DNA of 64,000 bases, taken from NCBI RefSeq assembly GCF_019511525.1, contig NZ_JAEUAT010000001.1, positions 434,001-498,000 on the forward strand, read 5' to 3'. Positions 21,627 to 29,887 of this stretch are shown here, one piece after another. The notes beneath the pieces are model-generated. The model worked only from the letters and a program-made list of their open reading frames with translations. It ran no database searches and was not told the origin of the DNA. The stretch is from Rhizobium cauense. GTDB taxonomy: Bacteria > Pseudomonadota > Alphaproteobacteria > Rhizobiales > Rhizobiaceae. Each line of letters starts with the position of its first letter. The first letter of the stretch is position 1. The translations under genes and the position numbers were made by a program.

Positions 21627-21794
21627 TTAGTGCAGATCGAGGCTCAACTGCTGGTGCGGAAGCTTTGGCAGCGGGCGGCCGATCTCGATCTTTCCAAAAA
21701 CGCGCTTTCGCCGTTCGGTGTCACGTTCTCGTTCGGCGCGATTGGCGGCCACGACAGCGAGTGCATTGGCGATGACTTGCTCAGTATGGGTCAT
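21627..21794 (-). CDS. SOS-box-controlled 55-aa protein with C-terminal clamp-binding-like motif
   Basis: 55 residues, start MTHTEQVIANALAVVAANRA. A predicted helical, highly charged N-terminal half (RAERERDTERRKR) is followed by a basic/Pro-rich linker (GRPLPKLPHQ) and the end QLSLDLH. QLSLDL fits the QLxLxL hexapeptide by which bacterial proteins such as Hda and Pol IV bind the DnaN sliding clamp. The start is well supported by CGGAGG about 6 nt upstream. A perfect GAAC-N7-GAAC LexA box lies 18-32 nt upstream of the ATG. I do not recognise a named family. Expression control and clamp binding are inferences from motifs; that this is a real gene rests on the promoter, RBS and motif together. 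Confidence 0.75.
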   Translation of the reverse strand: MTHTEQVIANALAVVAANRAERERDTERRKRVFGKIEIGRPLPKLPHQQLSLDLH

Positions 21795-21811
21795 AGGAAC
21801 CTCCGTCGTTT

Positions 21812-21826
21812 GTTCTTATTTTGTTC
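21812..21826 (-). promoter_or_regulatory. LexA (SOS) box, alphaproteobacterial type
   Basis: On the minus strand GAACAAAATAAGAAC, an exact GAAC-N7-GAAC direct repeat, is the known alphaproteobacterial LexA site. It overlaps the probable -10 element of the gene at 21627-21794, the classical position for repression. Confidence 0.85.
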
Positions 21827-21845
21827 TTGCGGCTGAAGATGTCAA
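21815..21845 (-). promoter_or_regulatory. Sigma-70 type promoter of the SOS-box gene
   Basis: On the minus strand a perfect -35 TTGACA (21845-21840) is followed after 19 nt by AATAAG (21820-21815) as a -10 candidate. The spacing is slightly long and the -10 imperfect, as is usual for regulated promoters. Confidence 0.6.
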
Positions 21846-22003
21846 GGGCGCGGCCTGGTTGAGACTCTGGGAAGCCTGCACCCGCAGCGACGATCGAGTT
21901 GTTGCCTTCTTGCGGTGATTGTTACTGTAACGTACTTGCGCGGCTACTTCGCTTCACTGCCAATGGACAGGCACCTGTCATGTTGAGGAGGAGCGAACTA
22001 TGA

Positions 22004-22228
22004 TCGGCCATTACGCGACGCAGCCTTCTTGTGGCCAGTACAGCCCTGGCGGCAACGGCTGCGGCCTTACCGGCAGTCAGAACGGCCAGTGCCCAACAGT
22101 CAACGGCGCCGAGTGGAGGCGAGGCCAAGCCCAACATCCTTGTCATATGGGGCGATGACATTGGGACGTGGAACATCAGCCACAACAATCGCGGCATTGA
22201 AGAAAGCTTGAGAGATCTAGGAAACTGA
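22004..22228 (+). pseudogene. Arylsulfatase N-terminal remnant
   Basis: In frame 22004-22228 the translation reads RRSLLVASTALAAT, a Tat-like signal, then KPNILVIWGDDIGTWNISHN, the conserved N-terminal metal-binding block of arylsulfatases. After NNRG the similarity stops and the frame ends within 12 codons; a full enzyme has about 500 residues or more. A strong GAGGAGGAG ribosome-binding site precedes ATG 22000, but that ATG is one base out of frame with the sulfatase frame, and an in-frame TGA lies at 22001-22003. The gene is therefore both frameshifted at its start and truncated. Confidence 0.75.
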
Positions 22229-22240
22229 TTGGCCCTGCTA

Positions 22241-22271
22241 AGAGCGACGGCGTTGGAGCCGCCGTCGCTCT
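22241..22271 (-). terminator. Perfect hairpin downstream of tRNA-Ser
   Basis: AGAGCGACGGCG (22241-22252) and CGCCGTCGCTCT (22260-22271) form a 12-bp stem with a 7-nt loop, 40 nt past the tRNA 3' end on the minus strand. There is no long T-run, so it may stop or protect the transcript rather than act as a classical terminator. Confidence 0.55.
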
Positions 22272-22310
22272 ACAGAATTGTCTCCGCAAATCATTACATA
22301 GTGGAAGATA

Positions 22311-22400
22311 TGGCGGACAGAGAGGGATTCGAACCCTCGGTACGCTTTCACGTACACACGCGTTCCAGGCGTGCGCCTTCAACCACTCGGCCACCTGTCC
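22311..22400 (-). tRNA. tRNA-Ser(GGA)
   Basis: 90 nt including an encoded CCA. The 5' acceptor GGACAGG pairs with TCTGTCC (last pair G-U), the anticodon loop CTGGAAC gives GGA, a long variable arm typical of class II tRNA-Ser is present, and the T arm reads GAGGGTTCGAATCCCTC. It reads UCC and UCU serine codons. It borders the arylsulfatase remnant, a common position for past integration or deletion. Confidence 0.97.
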
Positions 22401-22629
22401 TTTGGCGGTCTGCATCGGCGAAGATGCAAATCGTCGGAACGGCCGCGATATATACCGATGAATTTTCGCCGATCAACCCAAATCTAACAGTTTTTTGACT
22501 TCTTCCGGTAAAAGTGCGGCCAAGCCCTCCATTGCAGTTCCGCTGACCTGTAGCTATCTTTTATTACAGGTGGAAAATGGCGCGGCTGGCCGGGCAGGAG
22601 CCCGGCGCATTTGATGGCCGGAGAGTTCG

Positions 22630-22947
22630 ATGCGTTTCCTTTTGCGTTTGGCGAGTCTTGTTGCGCTGGCTGTTGCCGTGATTGCCGGAACGATCGATTC
22701 AATTCAGTCCGTTGCCGCCTCCTCCGTGGTCATAACGCCAATGGGCGACGCGTGGCAGGATCTGAGCCCGTCCTCGCTGGAAAGCCTGCAATCGACCATC
22801 GCCTATTATATCCACCCACGCTTCTATACCCTCGCCTTCCGGTGGCTGATGCTCCAGCCGGCCTTCGCCGTGTTTCTGGTGCTGTCGCTATTGTTGTGGA
22901 TGGCGGGCTACAAGAAGCAGCCAGTGGCCGGCCGCTTTGCCGCATAA
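22630..22947 (+). CDS. Small membrane protein with two hydrophobic segments, unknown function
   Basis: 105 residues. An N-terminal hydrophobic stretch (LLRLASLVALAVAVIAGTI, residues 3-22) could be a signal anchor. A central polar region with WQDLSPSSLESLQ is followed by the helix AFAVFLVLSLLLWMAGY near residues 77-94 and a short basic tail. The start ATG lies after GGAGAG. I do not recognise a named family; its even codon use and position before the nucleoside importer suggest a real gene. Confidence 0.7.
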   Translation: MRFLLRLASLVALAVAVIAGTIDSIQSVAASSVVITPMGDAWQDLSPSSLESLQSTIAYYIHPRFYTLAFRWLMLQPAFAVFLVLSLLLWMAGYKKQPVAGRFAA

Positions 22948-23251
22948 GGATGGCGTTACCCGGATATATCCGGCCTGGCGTCAGAGATCATAATTCACCG
23001 GCCGTCGCTGCCGATCTGACTAGAAAAATCGCAACCTGCCGACGATTTTGTGCAAAATTCAGCCCGTCTGAGCTGATTTTTGGCAATTGCGGCAAATTTT
23101 TACCAGCCGAAAAATTTCTCGTGAATTTTTTTTTGAGCCATGCAAGGATGCGCCCAGCCAGGCCTCCGGGGGGAGGTCGGTGGTTCCGCAGACATGCCTA
23201 AACGGCTTGCGGGAGGACCCAAACAATTAGAAACAAATAGGGCTGCAACTC
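22948..23251 (+). other. Long AT-rich leader before the nucleoside importer operon
   Basis: 304 nt without a convincing gene. It holds an AT-rich block (about 23080-23140, with a nine-T run) and then a G-rich segment with GGGGGGAGG near 23170. The promoter of the bmp-deoA operon must lie here. I see no known riboswitch fold; the imperfect dyad AAATTCAGC/GCTGATTTT at about 23055-23083 is the only notable structure. Confidence 0.4.
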
Positions 23252-24244
23252 ATGAAAAAATCCCTTCTGACTCTCCTGGCCGTGGCTGCCATGTCCACGA
23301 CGGCGCTCGCCGCCGACGTCAAGCCGGCGCTCGTTTACGGTACCGGCGGGAAGTTCGATAAGTCTTTTAACGAAGCAGCCTTCAATGGCGCCGAAAAGTT
23401 CAAGACCGAAACCGGCATCGCTTATCGCGACTTCGAGCCGACTGGCGACACCCAGGGCGAGCAGGCTATCCGCAACTTCGCAAGCCGCGGCTTCAACCCG
23501 GTTATCGCCGTGTCCTTCGCCTGGACCTCGGCCATCGAGAAGGTCGCAGCCGAATTCCCCGACACGAAGTTCGTGATCGTTGACGCCGTCGTCGACAAGC
23601 CGAACGTCCGCTCCGTCGTCTACAAGGAAGAAGAAGGCTCCTTCCTCGTCGGCACGCTGGCAGGCCTCGCTTCCAAGACCGGCAAGGTCGGTTTCGTGGG
23701 CGGCATGGACATCCCGCTGATCCGCAAGTTCGAATGCGGCTACGAGCAGGGCGCGCGCTCGGTCAAGGCCGATGTCGAAGTGTTCCAGAACATGACCGGC
23801 ACGACAGGTGCTGCTTGGAATGACCCGGTCCGCGGTGGCGAGCTCACCAAGAACCAGATCGATCAGGGTGCCGATGTTATCTACGCGGCAGCTGGTGCGA
23901 CCGGCCTCGGCGTCCTGCAGACGGCCGCCGACAACAAGAAGCTCTCGATCGGTGTCGACAGCAACCAGAACCACCTTCACCCGGGCTCCGTCCTGACGTC
24001 GATGGTCAAGCGCGTTGACCTCGCTGTCTACAACGGCTTCAGCGACGTCAAGGCCGACAAGTTCACGGCCGGCGTGCTTGCGCTCGGCGTCAAGGAAGAC
24101 GGCGTTGCCGCTGCCATCGACGACAACAACAAGGCCCTGATCACTCCTGAGATGCAGGCTGCGCTCGACAAGGCCAAGGAAGGCATCATCGCGGGAACCA
24201 TCAAGGTTCACGACTACACGACGGACAACGCTTGCCCGAAGTGA
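23252..24244 (+). CDS. BMP-family nucleoside-binding lipoprotein/periplasmic protein
   Basis: 330 residues of the Med/PnrA-like basic membrane protein family, substrate-binding subunit of a purine-nucleoside-type ABC importer. The signal peptide is MKKSLLTLLAVAAMSTTALA. Family blocks are GTGGKFDKSFNEAAFNGAEKF, FVGGMDIPLIRKFECGYEQG and VIYAAAGATGLGVLQTA. No lipobox Cys is present, so it is probably soluble in the periplasm. It heads an operon with its ATPase, two permeases, cdd, punA, deoC and deoA, which points to nucleosides as substrate. Confidence 0.92.
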   Translation: MKKSLLTLLAVAAMSTTALAADVKPALVYGTGGKFDKSFNEAAFNGAEKFKTETGIAYRDFEPTGDTQGEQAIRNFASRGFNPVIAVSFAWTSAIEKVAAEFPDTKFVIVDAVVDKPNVRSVVYKEEEGSFLVGTLAGLASKTGKVGFVGGMDIPLIRKFECGYEQGARSVKADVEVFQNMTGTTGAAWNDPVRGGELTKNQIDQGADVIYAAAGATGLGVLQTAADNKKLSIGVDSNQNHLHPGSVLTSMVKRVDLAVYNGFSDVKADKFTAGVLALGVKEDGVAAAIDDNNKALITPEMQAALDKAKEGIIAGTIKVHDYTTDNACPK

Positions 24245-24312
24245 TCCGTGACTGAGACGGGCGTATGGCGGAGTTGCTCCGTCATACGCCCTTTTCATAT
24301 TTGGAGCCTGCT

Positions 24313-25824
24313 GTGACAGACACGCCCGCTATTGAACTTGTGGGCATCGACAAGAAATTCGGTGCCGTTCACGCCAACAAGGACATCAATCTTACCGTTG
24401 CCAAGGGCACGATTCACGGCATCATCGGGGAAAACGGTGCCGGCAAATCGACCTTGATGTCGATCATTTATGGTTTCTACCATGCCGACAGCGGCGAGAT
24501 TCGTGTCAACGGCAACCCGGTCACCATCAAGGACAGCCAGGCTGCGATCGCGGCCGGGATCGGGATGGTGCACCAGCACTTCATGCTGGTCGACAATTTC
24601 ACGGTACTCGAAAACATCATGCTCGGTGCCGAAGGCGGCGCGCTGCTGGCCAAGGGTGTTTCTTCCGCGCGCGCCGAGCTGCGCCGTCTGGAGAAGGACT
24701 ACGGCCTCGAGGTCAATCCCGATGCGTTGATCGAAGAGCTTCCGGTCGGGCTGCAGCAGCGTGTGGAAATTCTAAAAGCCATGTACCGCGGCGCCGAGAT
24801 CCTGATCCTCGACGAGCCGACGGGCGTGCTGACGCCTGCCGAGGCGGATCACCTTTTCAAGATCCTTGGCGTTCTGCGCGACCAGGGCAAGACGGTCATT
24901 CTGATCACCCACAAGCTGCGCGAGATCATGGCGATCACCGACACGGTGTCCGTCATGCGCCGCGGCGAGATGGTCGCAACCCGCAAGACATCCGAAACGA
25001 CCGTCGAGGAGCTTGCCGAACTGATGGTCGGCCGCCGCGTATTGCTGCGCGTGCAGAAGGGTGAAGCCAATCCGGGCAAGGTGATCCTGTCGGCCCGCAA
25101 CCTTACCGTTAAGGACAACCGCGGCGTCACCATGGTCGACAACGTGTCCTTCGATGTCCGCGCCGGCGAGATCGTCGGCATTGCAGGCGTCGCCGGCAAC
25201 GGGCAATCCGAGCTGCTGGAAGCGATTGCGGGCATTCGCAAGCCGCATTCCGGCGAGATTTTCCTCGATGGCCAGCCGATCGACAAGGCCGATCCGGCGC
25301 GGCTGCGCGAGCTTGGTCTCGCCCATATTCCGGAAGACCGGCATCACATGGGGTTGGTGCTGAAATTCGAGGAATACGAGAATTCCGTTCTCGGCTATCA
25401 TCGCAATCCCGGCTACAGCAAGGGCCCGCTGCTCGATCTCGACGCGATTCGCAAGGACGCCATGGAGAAGATCGAGAAATACGACATTCGTCCGCCGAAC
25501 CCACGGCTGAAGACGGCGAACTTTTCCGGCGGCAACCAGCAGAAGATCGTCGTGGCCCGCGAGATCGAACGCGATCCGACGGCTCTGATCATCGGCCAGC
25601 CGACGCGTGGCGTCGACATCGGCGCCATCGAATTCATTCACCGCCGGATCATCGAGATGCGCGACGCCGGCAAGGCGATCCTGCTCGTCTCCGTCGAACT
25701 CGACGAAATCCGCGCCCTTTCAGACCGTATCCTTGTCATGTTTGCCGGCCACGTTGTCGGCGAGAAGACGCCCGATGCCGGTGAACAGACCCTCGGCCTG
25801 ATGATGGCCGGCATTGCCGCGTGA
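24313..25824 (+). CDS. Nucleoside ABC importer ATPase, two nucleotide-binding domains
   Basis: 503 residues. The first domain has GENGAGKST near residue 42 and [17 protein letters not shown]. The second has [31 protein letters not shown] and [16 protein letters not shown]. The second Walker A is degenerate (GNGQSE), as is usual in CUT2 and BMP-type ATPases. The GTG start at 24313 is chosen because TTGGAG lies 6 nt upstream; an ATG at 24265 would read through the spacer. It powers the two permeases encoded next. Confidence 0.93.
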   Translation: MTDTPAIELVGIDKKFGAVHANKDINLTVAKGTIHGIIGENGAGKSTLMSIIYGFYHADSGEIRVNGNPVTIKDSQAAIAAGIGMVHQHFMLVDNFTVLENIMLGAEGGALLAKGVSSARAELRRLEKDYGLEVNPDALIEELPVGLQQRVEILKAMYRGAEILILDEPTGVLTPAEADHLFKILGVLRDQGKTVILITHKLREIMAITDTVSVMRRGEMVATRKTSETTVEELAELMVGRRVLLRVQKGEANPGKVILSARNLTVKDNRGVTMVDNVSFDVRAGEIVGIAGVAGNGQSELLEAIAGIRKPHSGEIFLDGQPIDKADPARLRELGLAHIPEDRHHMGLVLKFEEYENSVLGYHRNPGYSKGPLLDLDAIRKDAMEKIEKYDIRPPNPRLKTANFSGGNQQKIVVAREIERDPTALIIGQPTRGVDIGAIEFIHRRIIEMRDAGKAILLVSVELDEIRALSDRILVMFAGHVVGEKTPDAGEQTLGLMMAGIAA

Positions 25825-25831
25825 GGCCTTG

Positions 25832-26935
25832 ATGAGCACTGCTTCCGTTCCACTTCCAAACTGGATCAACTACGGGCTCATTCCGCTGTTGAATCTCTTA
25901 GTCGCTTTCGTGATCTCCGGCTTCGTCGTCTGGCTGATCGGGGAGAGCCCGCTTGCCGCCCTGTCGCTGCTGATCGAAGGCGCACTCGGCAGCGGCGAAG
26001 GCATCGGCTTCACGCTCTATTATGCGACGAGCTTCATCTTCACCGGTCTCTCCGTTGCTGTCGCTATTCATGCCGGCCTGTTCAACATCGGCTCGGAAGG
26101 CCAGGCCTATCTCGGTGGCCTCGGCTGCGCACTGGTGGCGCTGGCGCTCGACCACTATGTGCCGTGGTATGTCACGATGCCAGTTGCGGTCGTCGGTGCC
26201 GGCCTGTTTGGTGCGGCCTGGGCGTTCATCCCCGCCTTCCTGCAGGCGAAACGCGGCAGCCACATCGTCATTACCACGATCATGTTCAACTACATCGGGG
26301 CGGCATTGATGGTGTACCTCTTGGTGCATGTACTGATCGTACCCGGCAAGATGGCGCCGGAAACCCGGACCTTCCTTGAAGGCGGTCAGCTGCCGAAGCT
26401 CGGCTGGTTGATGAACCTGTTCGGCGCCAAGCTTGGTGCTGCACCTTTGAACGTCTCGTTCATCATCGCGCTCTTCGCGGCCTGGTTCGTCTGGCTGCTG
26501 ATCTGGCGCACGAAGCTCGGCTTCGAAATGCGCACGCTTGGCGTCAGCCCGAGTGCCGCCGCCTATGCCGGCATTCCCTATGCGCGCACCGTGATGATCG
26601 CCATGCTGCTGTCAGGCGCGCTCGCCGGCATGATGGCGCTCAACCCGGTCATGGGCTCGTCGGCCCGCCTGCAGGTCGAGTTCGTCGGCGGGGCCGGCTT
26701 CGTCGGCATCGCCGTGTCGCTGATGGGCCGCAACCATCCCGTCGGTATCGTGCTCTCGGGCATCCTGTTCGGCATTCTCTACGCGGGCGGTGACGCAATT
26801 TCTTTCGACATGCCGGCCATTACCCGCGAAATGATCATGGTCATCCAGGGTCTGGTCATCCTGTTCGCCGGCGCGCTGGAATACATGTTCCGTCCCGCGA
26901 TGGTTCGCATCTACCAACAATTCAAGGCCGCGTGA
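25832..26935 (+). CDS. Nucleoside ABC importer permease 1
   Basis: 367 residues of the BPD_transp_2 family with multiple hydrophobic helices. The block FNIGSEGQAYLGGLGCALVAL and the cytoplasmic loop TLGVSPSAAAYAGIPYARTVMIAML are typical of the YufP-like nucleoside permeases. The start follows the ATPase stop by 7 nt. It pairs with the 26948-27919 protein as a heterodimeric membrane channel. Confidence 0.92.
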   Translation: MSTASVPLPNWINYGLIPLLNLLVAFVISGFVVWLIGESPLAALSLLIEGALGSGEGIGFTLYYATSFIFTGLSVAVAIHAGLFNIGSEGQAYLGGLGCALVALALDHYVPWYVTMPVAVVGAGLFGAAWAFIPAFLQAKRGSHIVITTIMFNYIGAALMVYLLVHVLIVPGKMAPETRTFLEGGQLPKLGWLMNLFGAKLGAAPLNVSFIIALFAAWFVWLLIWRTKLGFEMRTLGVSPSAAAYAGIPYARTVMIAMLLSGALAGMMALNPVMGSSARLQVEFVGGAGFVGIAVSLMGRNHPVGIVLSGILFGILYAGGDAISFDMPAITREMIMVIQGLVILFAGALEYMFRPAMVRIYQQFKAA

Positions 26936-26947
26936 GGGGAACGGACG

Positions 26948-27919
26948 ATGGATTACTATGACATCTTCACCAGCGTCCTGAGCTCAACGATCCGCCTGTC
27001 GATCCCGCTGATCTTCACCGCGCTGGCGGGTCTTTTTTCTGAACGGGCCGGCATCTTCGATATCGGCCTCGAGGGCAAAATGCTCGGCTCAGCCTTTGCG
27101 GCCGCTTGCGTTGCTTATCTCACGGGATCCGCGTGGCTTGGCCTCGGTGCCGGCATCATCTGCTCGGTGGCGCTCAGCCTCGTGCATGGCTTTGCCTCGA
27201 TCACCAATCGCGGCAACCAGATCATCTCGGGCGTCGCGATCAACTTCTTCATCGCCGGTATCACCATCGTTCTCGGTGGCGCCTGGTTCGGCCAGGGTGG
27301 ACGCACGCCGCAGCTGGCTGCGGATGCGCGCTTTGCGCCGATCGTGCTGCCCGGCGCAGATGCGATGCGTGACGTTCCGGTCATCGGTCCGCTCTACGCC
27401 AATGTGATCTCAGGCAACAACATCCTGACTTATCTCGCTTTCCTGGCGGTTCCGCTTTCCTGGTGGATTCTTTACCGCACCCGCTTCGGCCTGCGCCTGC
27501 GCGCCGTCGGCGAGAATCCGGGCGCCGTCGATACGGCCGGGATTTCGGTGAGCTGGCTGCGCTATCGCGCCGTCATGTGCGCAGGCATCCTCTGTGGCTT
27601 CTCCGGAACCTATCTTGCGATCGCGCAGTCGGCGGCCTTCATCAAGGATATGTCGGCCGGCAAGGGCTATATCGCGCTTGCGGCGCTGGTCTTTGCAAAG
27701 TGGAAGCCGGTGCCCGTCATGTTCGCCTGCCTGCTCTTCGGTTTCCTTGATGCGCTGGCAAACTTCATGCAGGGCAAGCAGGTGCCCCTGATCGGCGAAG
27801 TGCCGGTGCAGATCTTCCAGGCTCTGCCCTATATCCTTACCTGCATCCTGCTCGCCGGTTTCATCGGCGTCGCGATCCCGCCGAAGGCGGGTGGTGTACC
27901 CTATACGAAGGAACGTTGA
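26948..27919 (+). CDS. Nucleoside ABC importer permease 2
   Basis: 323 residues, YufQ-like. Conserved block GIFDIGLEGKMLGSAFAAA, loop RAVGENPGAVDTAGISVSWLRYRAV, and the core AGKGYIALAALVFAKWKPVPVMFACLLFG. It is smaller than its partner, as is usual for the second subunit. The cdd start lies 4 nt after its stop, which links import to intracellular nucleoside breakdown. Confidence 0.92.
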   Translation: MDYYDIFTSVLSSTIRLSIPLIFTALAGLFSERAGIFDIGLEGKMLGSAFAAACVAYLTGSAWLGLGAGIICSVALSLVHGFASITNRGNQIISGVAINFFIAGITIVLGGAWFGQGGRTPQLAADARFAPIVLPGADAMRDVPVIGPLYANVISGNNILTYLAFLAVPLSWWILYRTRFGLRLRAVGENPGAVDTAGISVSWLRYRAVMCAGILCGFSGTYLAIAQSAAFIKDMSAGKGYIALAALVFAKWKPVPVMFACLLFGFLDALANFMQGKQVPLIGEVPVQIFQALPYILTCILLAGFIGVAIPPKAGGVPYTKER

Positions 27920-27923
27920 GAAC

Positions 27924-28313
27924 ATGTCCCACGATCTTTTCGAGGCCGCGCGCGGCGCCATGGCTTTCGCGCATGCTCCCTATTCGAAATTCCCGGTCGG
28001 CGCGGCGATCCGCGCCGAGGACGGCAAGGTCTATACCGGCGCCAATATCGAGAACCTGTCTTTCCCGCAGGGTTGGTGCGCGGAACCGACGGCGATCAGC
28101 GCCATGATCATGGGCGGCGCCAAGAAGATCGTCGAGATGGCCGTGATCGCCGAGAAGCTGGCGCTTTGCCCACCCTGCGGCGGCTGCCGGCAGAAGATCT
28201 CGGAGTTCGCATCTAAGGACACGAAGATCTATCTCTGCGATGAGGTCGGTGTGAAGAAGACGATGACCATGGAAGAACTCTTGCCGTTCAGCTTCGAGAC
28301 CGAACTCGGATGA
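27924..28313 (+). CDS. cdd: Cytidine deaminase
   Basis: Deaminates cytidine and deoxycytidine to uridine and deoxyuridine. 129 residues, homotetrameric class. The Zn site is formed by CAEPTAI (Cys and catalytic Glu) and CPPCGGCRQ (two Cys). The block SKFPVGAAIRAEDGKVYTGANIEN is the substrate region. The start at 27924 is the ATG nearest the family N-terminus, and the stop overlaps the punA start (ATGA). Confidence 0.95.
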   Translation: MSHDLFEAARGAMAFAHAPYSKFPVGAAIRAEDGKVYTGANIENLSFPQGWCAEPTAISAMIMGGAKKIVEMAVIAEKLALCPPCGGCRQKISEFASKDTKIYLCDEVGVKKTMTMEELLPFSFETELG

Positions 28314-29113
28314 GCGCCGCTCTCGACGTGCTTGCCGGCAAGCTCGGCGGTCTTTCGCCGCGCGTAGGCATTGTGCTTGGTTCCGGCCTCGGCTCGCTGG
28401 TCGGCGAACTGAAGGACGCGCAACGCATCCCTTATCATGACCTGCCGGGCTTCCCGGTCAGTGCTGTTTCGGGTCATGCCGGAGAGGTGGTTGCCGGTTC
28501 GCTCGGCGATGTGCCCGTCATCATGCTGTCCGGTCGCGTGCACTTCTATGAAAAGGGCGATGCCGGCGCGATGCGACTGCCAATCGAAGCTCTCAAAGGC
28601 CTTGGCATCGAGGCTTTGATCCTCACCAATTCCGCAGGGTCGCTCCGAGACGACATCCCGCCCGGCTCGGTGATGCAGATCACTGACCACATAAACTATT
28701 CCGGCATGAATCCGCTGATCGGCGAGGAAAGCGACCACCGTTTCGTCGGCATGACCAGCGCCTACGATGCGGGCCTTGCCGACAGGATGCGCAAGGCCGC
28801 CGAGACGCTCGGCATCCCCTTGTCGCAGGGCGTCTATATGTGGTTCTCCGGCCCAAGTTTCGAAACGCCGGCTGAAATTCGGATGGCGCGAATTCTCGGC
28901 GCAGATGCTGTCGGAATGTCGACCGTGCCTGAGGTCATTATCGCGCGAATGCTTGGCTTAAGGGTTGCGGCAGCGTCCGTTATCACCAACTATGGAGCTG
29001 GCATGACCGGCGGCGAACTGAGCCATGAGGAGACCAAGGATATGGCTCCGATCGGCGGCGCCCGCCTCGCCGCCATATTGAAAGAAATGATTGCAGGAGA
29101 ACGCGAACAATGA
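28310..29113 (+). CDS. punA: Purine-nucleoside phosphorylase (trimeric type)
   Basis: Phosphorolysis of purine (deoxy)nucleosides to base and (deoxy)ribose 1-phosphate. 267 residues. GIVLGSGLG near residue 19 binds phosphate, SGHAGEVV and GRVHFYE follow, and GPSFETPAEIRMARILGADAVGMSTVPE carries the purine-binding Glu and the Met-Ser ribose contacts. This is the low-molecular-mass PNP class II. Overlaps both cdd and deoC by 4 nt, so the genes are translationally coupled. Confidence 0.94.
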   Translation: MSAALDVLAGKLGGLSPRVGIVLGSGLGSLVGELKDAQRIPYHDLPGFPVSAVSGHAGEVVAGSLGDVPVIMLSGRVHFYEKGDAGAMRLPIEALKGLGIEALILTNSAGSLRDDIPPGSVMQITDHINYSGMNPLIGEESDHRFVGMTSAYDAGLADRMRKAAETLGIPLSQGVYMWFSGPSFETPAEIRMARILGADAVGMSTVPEVIIARMLGLRVAAASVITNYGAGMTGGELSHEETKDMAPIGGARLAAILKEMIAGEREQ

Positions 29114-29886
29114 CCAGTCATTCCAGCAAGGAGACGGCCGCCGTCGCCCTTTCTCTCCTCGATCTGACAAACCTCAAGGACGACTGCACGGAAGCGCAGA
29201 TCGACGCGCTCTGCGCCCGCGCCCAGACGCCCTATGGCAACACGGCAGCGATCTGCATCTGGCCGCGCTTCGTCGCCCGCGCTCGCGCCATATTGGGAAC
29301 GGCCCATCCGGTGCGCATTGCGACCGTCGTCAATTTCCCTTCGGGGGAAATGGAGGTCGCTGATGTCGCCGCGGAAACCCGCGAGGCAATCGCCGACGGG
29401 GCTGATGAAATCGACCTTGTCATCCCCTATCGCAAGTTCATGACGGGCAGCGCCAAGGCTGTGACCGAGATGGTCGCGGCAGTTCGCGCGGAATGCAAGG
29501 ATCCGGTTCTTCTGAAGGTTATTCTCGAGACCGGCGAGATCAAGGATGCGGCGCTGATCCAGCGCGCCTCCGAACTCGCCATCGAGGCCGGCGCCGATTT
29601 CATCAAGACGTCCACCGGCAAAGTCTCGGTCAATGCCACGTTGGAAGCGGCCGACATCATGTTGAGGGTCATCCGTCAGAGCGGCCGCAAGGTCGGCTTC
29701 AAGCCGGCGGGTGGCATCGGCTCGGTAGCCGACGCTGCCCTCTATCTGAGCCTTGCGGAGACGATTATGGCGCCGGATTGGCCGATGCCATCGACCTTCC
29801 GTTTCGGGGCTTCCGGATTGCTCGACGACATCCTTGCAGTCCTCGGCGGAACGCAATCCACGCCCGCCGCCGCTTCGAGCTATTGA
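29110..29886 (+). CDS. deoC: Deoxyribose-phosphate aldolase
   Basis: Splits 2-deoxyribose 5-phosphate into glyceraldehyde 3-phosphate and acetaldehyde. 258 residues, class I aldolase. DFIKTSTGKVSVNATLE near residue 165 carries the Schiff-base Lys, and GFKPAGGIGSVADA near residue 197 carries the second active-site Lys. EIDLVIPYRKF holds the proton-relay Asp. It follows punA with an ATGA overlap and precedes deoA by one base. Confidence 0.95.
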   Translation: MTSHSSKETAAVALSLLDLTNLKDDCTEAQIDALCARAQTPYGNTAAICIWPRFVARARAILGTAHPVRIATVVNFPSGEMEVADVAAETREAIADGADEIDLVIPYRKFMTGSAKAVTEMVAAVRAECKDPVLLKVILETGEIKDAALIQRASELAIEAGADFIKTSTGKVSVNATLEAADIMLRVIRQSGRKVGFKPAGGIGSVADAALYLSLAETIMAPDWPMPSTFRFGASGLLDDILAVLGGTQSTPAAASSY

Positions 29887-29887
29887 C

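Noticed and set aside
22000-22160. ATG 22000 with strong ribosome-binding site as a new small gene
   Set aside because: The frame from this ATG gives a Cys/Gly/Gln-rich product without similarity. The sulfatase frame one base away explains the site as a decayed start.
22948-23251. Possible purine riboswitch before the nucleoside importer
   Set aside because: No three-way junction core or conserved loop sequences of known purine aptamers could be found; only an imperfect dyad and AT/G-rich tracts.
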